The position numbers and the translations under genes were made by a program. Source: Oscillospiraceae bacterium (GTDB lineage Bacteria > Bacillota > Clostridia > UMGS1883). From it: DNA of 12,684 nucleotides. Positions 7,667-12,684 of the stretch are shown here, in pieces (position 1 is the first letter of the stretch; each line of letters begins with the position of its first letter). The stretch spans positions 1-12,684 of the forward strand of contig JAFLUQ010000057.1 of the NCBI GenBank assembly GCA_022508735.1, given 5' to 3'. The notes below the pieces were generated by a model. The model did not search any database and was not told where the DNA came from. It saw only the letters and a program-made list of their open reading frames with translations.

Positions 7667-9178
7667 CTACCCAAGTAGCTGTATCAGGCTTTTAAAGTAT
7701 TTGTCATATAAGGCTATGTTTCTCGACAGAATATAGTCCCGCTTGTCGGCGCCAAGCCACTGTAGGCCGGCGTCGGCGTATATTTCACCGTCGCCGTAGT
7801 TCATGGTGTAGGCTTTAAAGGCCTCGGTTATGTTAATATCCGAATAAGGCTGAATAAGCTCAAAGAAATCGCTCTGAAGCTCCATATACTGCGTGACTAA
7901 GTCGCCGTAGTTTTCTCTTTCCGCCGCATTGCCAAGAGGTATGTGATTCATCAGATCAAGCTCGTGCATCGAAATAAGATAAAATACATCGTTCAGGCTT
8001 ATTTCATTTTGCGAGAGCTTAATTGCAAGATTCTTATAAAACAGCTTTGAGAGCACCTCCTCAACATAAGGCCGATAGGTCTCTCTCAGAAAGGTCTTGT
8101 AAGCCTCATCGCCTTCAAACGGCCCGTGCAAGCTTTCATATTTGGCCCTGAAATCATCCGGATATGCCCTCAATAATTCCATAGCGTACAGAAATTCAAT
8201 TGCTCTTGTATCGTCAGAAAATTCAAGCTGCCCGTAAAGCGGGTCAACGTCATGCCCCAGGCATATTTTTTCAATCTGCCTCACCCTGACATTGTCATTA
8301 AGAATCGTGGCAAGGCTTACACTTTCCAGGTTGTTGATCATATATGAATACATATTAGGCTCGCAATTATTCATAAGCGACATATTGATCTCAGCCGGGG
8401 CCTCGGTCAGCCAGCTGACCCTTAATGGATTGACCTCCAGATCATCAAAGTAATATGAAACTCCCACAAAGCTGTCATCTTCCGTCATGGGAACATCTAT
8501 GCAGTAGCACTGCAATATGTGCATGGCCTCATGAATTATCGTCGATTTATACTGATCCGGATCACCGTTCTTTTTGGCCGCTATATCTATCATCGTTTCG
8601 CTAAGAGTAAGGGCCCCTTTTTTATAATCGAAATACCCTAAGTTAGGGGTGTTGCGATAGACGATCTTGAGATTGCCGAGCATGCAGCCGATCTCGCCGT
8701 AATCAAAGTCTTCTATGTTAGCTATGCCCCAGTTTATAGTGTCTGCAACTATTTGGCAGTATTCCTTCAGCTTTGAGTCGGAGGGCTCCTCGGCAAAATA
8801 CTTCATTTCACCGTTTGCGTATTCCTTGTTGTTTTCCTTAACTACCTTGTAAAGCTTGTCTACGTCAACAGTTTTGTCGGCGCCGAAGAAATCATAGGAA
8901 TGGGTCTCGGCGCTATAGCCTCTCGAGTTCTTTTCGGCAAGGGCCTTGTCTATTGAAAACAGCTCGCTGTAGGGGCACTCTGTGCCGTCATAATCAAGGG
9001 CGCTGATAAAGCCCGAAAGAGCCTCTTCGGTGATTTTTACCTTTGGCAGTTCTTCACTCATCATAAAACCGGCAATTTCCGGCGCGGCGGGCCTTGGGGT
9101 AATAGTGGACTTATGCCCGCATGACGCAAACGTCACTATGGCCGCGATAAATATCATTATACTAATTGCTTTTTTCAT
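7667..9178 (-). CDS. Putative lipoprotein with HExxH zinc-metallopeptidase motif
   Basis: A 503-residue predicted lipoprotein. MKKAISIMIFIAAIVTFASC is a lipoprotein-type signal with the acylated cysteine at C20; Phe at -3 is not the commonest lipobox residue. Residues 215-221 read IHEAMHI, an HExxH zinc-binding motif (H216, E217, H220), and E259 in WLTEAPAE, 39 residues on, is a plausible third ligand as in gluzincin-type peptidases. The rest is acidic and mostly helical-looking, without a family I recognise. The start at 9178 is chosen for the signal peptide, GAGG at 9187-9190 eight bases upstream, and a promoter whose -35 box lies inside the longer frame to 9247. Base composition differs from its neighbours: hand counts give 37% GC at 8161-8220 and 38% at 8341-8400, against 75% at 5341-5400 in lon. 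Peptidase activity is inferred from the motif only; the substrate is unknown. Confidence 0.8.
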   Translation of the reverse strand: MKKAISIMIFIAAIVTFASCGHKSTITPRPAAPEIAGFMMSEELPKVKITEEALSGFISALDYDGTECPYSELFSIDKALAEKNSRGYSAETHSYDFFGADKTVDVDKLYKVVKENNKEYANGEMKYFAEEPSDSKLKEYCQIVADTINWGIANIEDFDYGEIGCMLGNLKIVYRNTPNLGYFDYKKGALTLSETMIDIAAKKNGDPDQYKSTIIHEAMHILQCYCIDVPMTEDDSFVGVSYYFDDLEVNPLRVSWLTEAPAEINMSLMNNCEPNMYSYMINNLESVSLATILNDNVRVRQIEKICLGHDVDPLYGQLEFSDDTRAIEFLYAMELLRAYPDDFRAKYESLHGPFEGDEAYKTFLRETYRPYVEEVLSKLFYKNLAIKLSQNEISLNDVFYLISMHELDLMNHIPLGNAAERENYGDLVTQYMELQSDFFELIQPYSDINITEAFKAYTMNYGDGEIYADAGLQWLGADKRDYILSRNIALYDKYFKSLIQLLG

Positions 9179-9218
9179 TTTTACCGCCTCGCTAAATAAA
9201 AATTTAAGTATATTATTT

Positions 9219-9247
9219 ATTTTATCATATCCGATGTTTTTTGGCAA
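9219..9247 (-). promoter_or_regulatory. Probable promoter of the lipoprotein gene
   Basis: On the minus strand, TTGCCA (9247-9242), a 17-bp spacer and TAAAAT (9224-9219). The start of transcription would fall near 9212, about 34 bases before the ATG at 9178. This placement argues against the longer frame starting at 9247. The match is moderate, in an AT-rich stretch where chance matches are common. Confidence 0.6.
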
Positions 9248-9321
9248 CAGTTTTTTATAAACCTGTAATTTGCCGTCCGCCCCGAAGGAATGCCTTTACT
9301 CGTAAAAAATAGCCTTTTTCC

Positions 9322-9350
9322 TTGACAAACGGTCGAGAAAATTATATAAT
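9322..9350 (+). promoter_or_regulatory. Consensus sigma-A promoter of smc
   Basis: TTGACA at 9322-9327, exactly 17 bp, then TATAAT at 9345-9350: a perfect match to the vegetative consensus in both boxes and spacing. Transcription should start near 9357, giving a leader of about 42 bases to the smc ATG. It diverges from the lipoprotein promoter about 75 bp away. Confidence 0.92.
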
Positions 9351-9388
9351 AAAATAAGTGATACTATATTTACCAATAGAAGAATTCT

Positions 9389-9394
9389 GAGGTG
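9389..9394 (+). promoter_or_regulatory. Ribosome binding site of smc
   Basis: GAGGTG, complementary to the 16S 3' end, lies four bases before the ATG at 9399. It supports that start, where the protein begins with the conserved MYLKRIELQGFKSF. Confidence 0.8.
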
Positions 9395-9398
9395 TACC

Positions 9399-12300
9399 AT
9401 GTATTTAAAACGCATAGAATTACAGGGCTTCAAGTCCTTTGCAGATAAAACAGTGATCGACGCTCACAGCGGCATAACCGCCATAGTTGGCCCAAACGGC
9501 AGCGGCAAGAGCAATATATCCGACGCGGTGCGCTGGGTAATGGGCGAGCAGAGCGCCAAGGCTCTCCGCGGCGGAAAAATGGAGGACGTCATCTTTAACG
9601 GCACCCAAAAGCGCAAGGCGCTGGGCTATGCCGAGGTTTCGATGGTGTTTGACAACTCATCGGGCTTTCTGCCAAGTGAATACGCCGAGGTGGAGATAAC
9701 ACGCCGTGTGTTCCGCAGCGGCGAAAGTGAGTATATGATAAACCGCGCCCCCTGCCGTCTCAGGGATATACACGAGATGTTCATGGATACCGGCATGGGC
9801 CGTGACGGCTACTCCATCGTAGGGCAGGGCAAGATAGCCGAGATAGTTTCCCAGAAGGGCGAGGAGCGGCGCAGCGTGTTCGAGGAGGCCGCCGGTATAA
9901 GCAAATACCGCTACCGCAAGGAGGAGGCCGAGCGCAAGCTCGCCCACACCGAGGACAACCTCACCCGCGTGCGCGATATTCTCGCCGAGCTTGAGACCCG
10001 CGTCGGCCCGCTTGAAAAGCAGAGCGAAAAGGCCGTTAAATATCTGAATTTGAGGGAAGAATTAAAGGGGATAGAGGTAAGCGCCCTTCTTGACGTGATC
10101 GACGCGAGAAAGCGCCAGCTCAGTGAGATAGAGGGGACCTACGCCGCCGCCGCCGAGCAGTTTGAGGCCGCAAAGAAGCGCAAGGAGGGGGCCGAAAAGG
10201 AGAACGAGGAGCTGTTCCAAAAGGCCCGTGAGGCCGACGAGGAGCTTGAAACCGTTCGCGCCCGGCTATCCGAGGCAGAGGCTGAGAGCGCTGCCCTTGC
10301 AGGTGAGATAGCCCTTAATGAGAATAATATAAATAACGCAAAGGAAAACCTTATACGCCTGAGGCTCGAAATTGAAAATCACGATAAAACGACCGATGGC
10401 GTCCGAACGGAAATACAGGAAAACGAGGCCGCGACCGGTGCGGCTAAGGAGCGGCTTGGGGCACTTAACGAGGAGCTCGCCGCTTTGGAAGCTCTTCTCC
10501 GTGAGGCCACCCGCGAGATGGCCGCAAAGAATAATGAGCTTGAAGAGGCCAAGAGCAGCGCCGACCTCATCAGCCGCCAAAAGGCCGAGGCGAGCACGAA
10601 GATAGAGGGTATAGACGCGCTCGAGGAGTCATTTGCCCGGCGTGAAGAGGCTCTTAAGGCGGAGCTTTCGGCTGCCGAGGCAGAGCTGAAGGGCTATGGC
10701 GAGGAGATAGAAAAGCTCGAAAATGAAGAAAAGTGCGGCCTCAAAAATAAAGAGAAGGCCGAGAAGAGCCTCAGCGAAAAGAACGAGGCAATATCGGCCC
10801 TTGAACGCCGCATACAAGATAAAAAAGACGAGAGTAACGCCCTTGTGTCTCGATCCGGCGAAAAGAACGCCCGGCTAAATATGCTTAAGGACATGGAGCG
10901 CCATCTCGAGGGCTATGCCCGCAGCGTGCGCGAGCTTGTTGGTGACCATCGCAGCGGAAAGTACCATGGAAGGCTCATCGGCGTGCTCAGTAAGCTCATT
11001 AAGACCGACAATAAATATATAACCGCCGTTGAGATAGCCCTCGGCGGCGCCATGCAGAACATAGTTGTGGAGACCGAGGCCGACGCCAAGGAGGCCATAG
11101 AATATCTCAAAAGGAATAAGCTGGGCAGAATAACCTTTCTGCCCGTGAGCACTCAGCAGGGCCGCCGCCTTGAGGACGAGAAGCGAATTTTAGCCTCGCC
11201 GGGAGCCGTGGCCGTGGCCTCTGATCTGGTGGAGTGCGACCAAAGGCTCAGCGGAGTTTTGACCTCCCTGCTTGGCCGCACCCTTGTGGTCGACACCATC
11301 GACAACGCCAACCGCATCGCAAGGGAAAATAAGTACCGTTTCCGCATAGTTACGTTAAGCGGCGAGCTGCTCCAGCCCGGCGGCAGCATCACGGGCGGCA
11401 GCATAAACCAAAGTCAGGCGCTGCTCCGCCGCGGTGAGGAGATAGCCGCTCTTGAGAAGGAGTGCGCCGCCCTCGAGAAACAGAGCGAAAAGGTCGAGAA
11501 CGAGATCGACGAGCTCTATGATGAGCTTGACGGGATACGTGAAAGGGCCGAGGAGGCCCGTGAGCTGGCCATAAAGGCCGAGAGCGAGCTGCAGCGCACA
11601 ATAGCTGAGGCCGACATGAAGAGAAGTCTAAATAGGATGGCTATGGAGCGCATAGCGAAGCTAAGCGATGAGCAGGCGGAGCTTCGCCGCCGCAGAAGCG
11701 AGGCGGACGAGAGCAAAAATGAGCTCAGCGGCTTCTTAAGCGGCTCCGACTCTCTTATCGCCGGTGCGGAAAAGGAGATAGAAGACAGGCGCAAAGCCTT
11801 GGCCGAAGCCACTGAGAAGCGTGAGGCCGCTTCAGAAAAGGCCATGAATAAGCGCATGGAGATAAGCTCTGCCGAGAAGGATATAGAGGTGCTTAAAGCA
11901 CGCGCCGCGGAGCTCCGTGAGCGTCTCAGCGGCTCCGGCGGCGAGAAAGAGGAAAAGCTCAGGGAGAAGGGCGCGCTGGAGGAGCGTATAAAGCTTCTGA
12001 CCTCTGATATCGAAAAGAACCGCGCCGAGGCCGGGGAGATGGCCAAGGCCATAGCCGCTGTCCGTGAAGATATCGACCGCCGCGTGGAGGAAAAGAGCGG
12101 CACGAATACCCGCCTTGAAGATATACGTAAGCTCATAAAGGAGCTGAGCGACGAGGTGTTCGCCATGCAGGAGGAGGTCGTGAGGCTTGAGACCCGTAAG
12201 TCTAAAATGGAGGGCGAGTGCGAAAGCGCCGCCGCCCGCCTTTGGGACGACTACGAGCTGACCTATAACACCGCTTTGCCATACCGCAAGGACGTAGGCT

Positions 12301-12684
12301 CAGTCACCGCCGCACAGAAGCGGGTAAGCGAGCTGAAGGGCAAGATCCGCGCCCTCGGCGACGTGAACGTGGGAGCCATTGAGGAATATAAAGAGGTAAA
12401 AGAGCGCTACGAGTTCATGAACAATCAGGTGAATGACCTCGAAGAGGGCAAGCGTAACCTCGAAAAGCTTATCGACGAAATGCTCGTCGTCATGCGGGGG
12501 CAGTTCGCCGAGCGCTTCAAGGTAATAAACGAGAATTTCAGCAAAATATTTGTGGACCTGTTCGGCGGCGGGCACGCGGCAGTAACCCTGTCTGACCCGA
12601 AGGACGTGCTTGAAAGCAGCATAGAGATAGAGGTGCAGCCCCCGGGCAAGAAGCTCCAGAGCATATCCCTGCTCTCGGGCGGCG
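9399..12684 (+). CDS. smc: Chromosome segregation ATPase SMC, 3'-truncated
   Basis: ATPase core of the bacterial condensin (with ScpA and ScpB), which organises and separates replicated chromosomes. The frame stays open from the ATG to the window edge, giving 1095 residues of an expected roughly 1190. The N-terminal ABC half-head has MYLKRIELQGFKSF, Walker A GPNGSGKSN at 31-39 and a Q-loop glutamine at Q143 (VGQGKI), then FEEAAGISKYR. A long Glu/Lys/Ala-rich coiled coil follows to about 520. The hinge domain spans about 523-670, ending in the glycine-rich GGSITGGS at 661-668, and the return coiled coil runs to about 1000. The C-terminal head begins with the GDVNVGAIEEY segment and FGGGHAAVTL. 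The window ends exactly in the ABC signature LLSGG (1091-1095), so Walker B and the D-loop are off the edge. It has its own consensus promoter, and no rnc gene lies upstream as it does in Bacillus. Confidence 0.98.
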   Translation, partial: MYLKRIELQGFKSFADKTVIDAHSGITAIVGPNGSGKSNISDAVRWVMGEQSAKALRGGKMEDVIFNGTQKRKALGYAEVSMVFDNSSGFLPSEYAEVEITRRVFRSGESEYMINRAPCRLRDIHEMFMDTGMGRDGYSIVGQGKIAEIVSQKGEERRSVFEEAAGISKYRYRKEEAERKLAHTEDNLTRVRDILAELETRVGPLEKQSEKAVKYLNLREELKGIEVSALLDVIDARKRQLSEIEGTYAAAAEQFEAAKKRKEGAEKENEELFQKAREADEELETVRARLSEAEAESAALAGEIALNENNINNAKENLIRLRLEIENHDKTTDGVRTEIQENEAATGAAKERLGALNEELAALEALLREATREMAAKNNELEEAKSSADLISRQKAEASTKIEGIDALEESFARREEALKAELSAAEAELKGYGEEIEKLENEEKCGLKNKEKAEKSLSEKNEAISALERRIQDKKDESNALVSRSGEKNARLNMLKDMERHLEGYARSVRELVGDHRSGKYHGRLIGVLSKLIKTDNKYITAVEIALGGAMQNIVVETEADAKEAIEYLKRNKLGRITFLPVSTQQGRRLEDEKRILASPGAVAVASDLVECDQRLSGVLTSLLGRTLVVDTIDNANRIARENKYRFRIVTLSGELLQPGGSITGGSINQSQALLRRGEEIAALEKECAALEKQSEKVENEIDELYDELDGIRERAEEARELAIKAESELQRTIAEADMKRSLNRMAMERIAKLSDEQAELRRRRSEADESKNELSGFLSGSDSLIAGAEKEIEDRRKALAEATEKREAASEKAMNKRMEISSAEKDIEVLKARAAELRERLSGSGGEKEEKLREKGALEERIKLLTSDIEKNRAEAGEMAKAIAAVREDIDRRVEEKSGTNTRLEDIRKLIKELSDEVFAMQEEVVRLETRKSKMEGECESAAARLWDDYELTYNTALPYRKDVGSVTAAQKRVSELKGKIRALGDVNVGAIEEYKEVKERYEFMNNQVNDLEEGKRNLEKLIDEMLVVMRGQFAERFKVINENFSKIFVDLFGGGHAAVTLSDPKDVLESSIEIEVQPPGKKLQSISLLSGG

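Noticed and set aside
9179..9247. 23-residue N-terminal extension of the lipoprotein
   Set aside because: It would precede the lipoprotein signal, and the likely promoter lies within it.
11516..12166. 216-codon minus-strand frame inside smc, very Ser/Arg-rich
   Set aside because: It is antisense to the Glu/Lys/Ala-rich coiled coil of smc; low-complexity Ser/Leu/Arg composition is what that codon pattern gives on the opposite strand.

Overview
The window looks like a chromosomal stretch of an anaerobic, fairly GC-rich Clostridia-type Firmicute, possibly a gut Oscillospiraceae/Ruminococcaceae relative. This is inferred from the adjacent lon and ysxC genes, strong AGGAGG-type ribosome binding sites, sigma-A-like promoters, and a secreted protein whose last residues resemble a C-terminal module seen in clostridial surface proteins. 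No mobile element, CRISPR array, tRNA or rRNA was seen. Both ends of the window cut through genes.

Layout. (1) Positions 1-1792, plus strand: the 3' part of an AzgA-type purine permease, then 16 bp later a type I phosphoribosyltransferase. Together they form a purine import-and-trap pair, closed by a bidirectional terminator at 1837-1866. (2) Positions 7541 down to 1880, minus strand: a lon - ysxC/engB - secreted phospholipase operon. It is driven by a good vegetative promoter upstream of lon (TTGACT-17-TATACT). The genes overlap by 14 bp (lon/ysxC) or lie 11 bp apart (ysxC/phospholipase), and the run ends at the shared terminator. The phospholipase is an 863-residue exported protein with a PI-PLC X-type catalytic domain, a beta-rich middle, a LamG-like lectin fold, ten copies of an acidic five-residue repeat and a C-terminal module. 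(3) Positions 9178-7667, minus strand: a putative lipoprotein with an HExxH metallopeptidase motif, not assigned to a family and visibly AT-richer than its neighbours. (4) From 9399 to the end, plus strand: smc, cut at its ABC signature motif, with a perfect-consensus promoter (TTGACA-17-TATAAT) and a divergent promoter for the lipoprotein in the same 220-bp gap.

How it works together. Most of the window is housekeeping: purine salvage, ATP-dependent proteolysis, 50S ribosome assembly and chromosome condensation. The two less ordinary genes both encode exported proteins: the multidomain phospholipase coupled to the lon-ysxC operon, and the HExxH lipoprotein between lon and smc. I do not see evidence for a new multi-gene defence or mobile system here; these two proteins are the best candidates for something undescribed.
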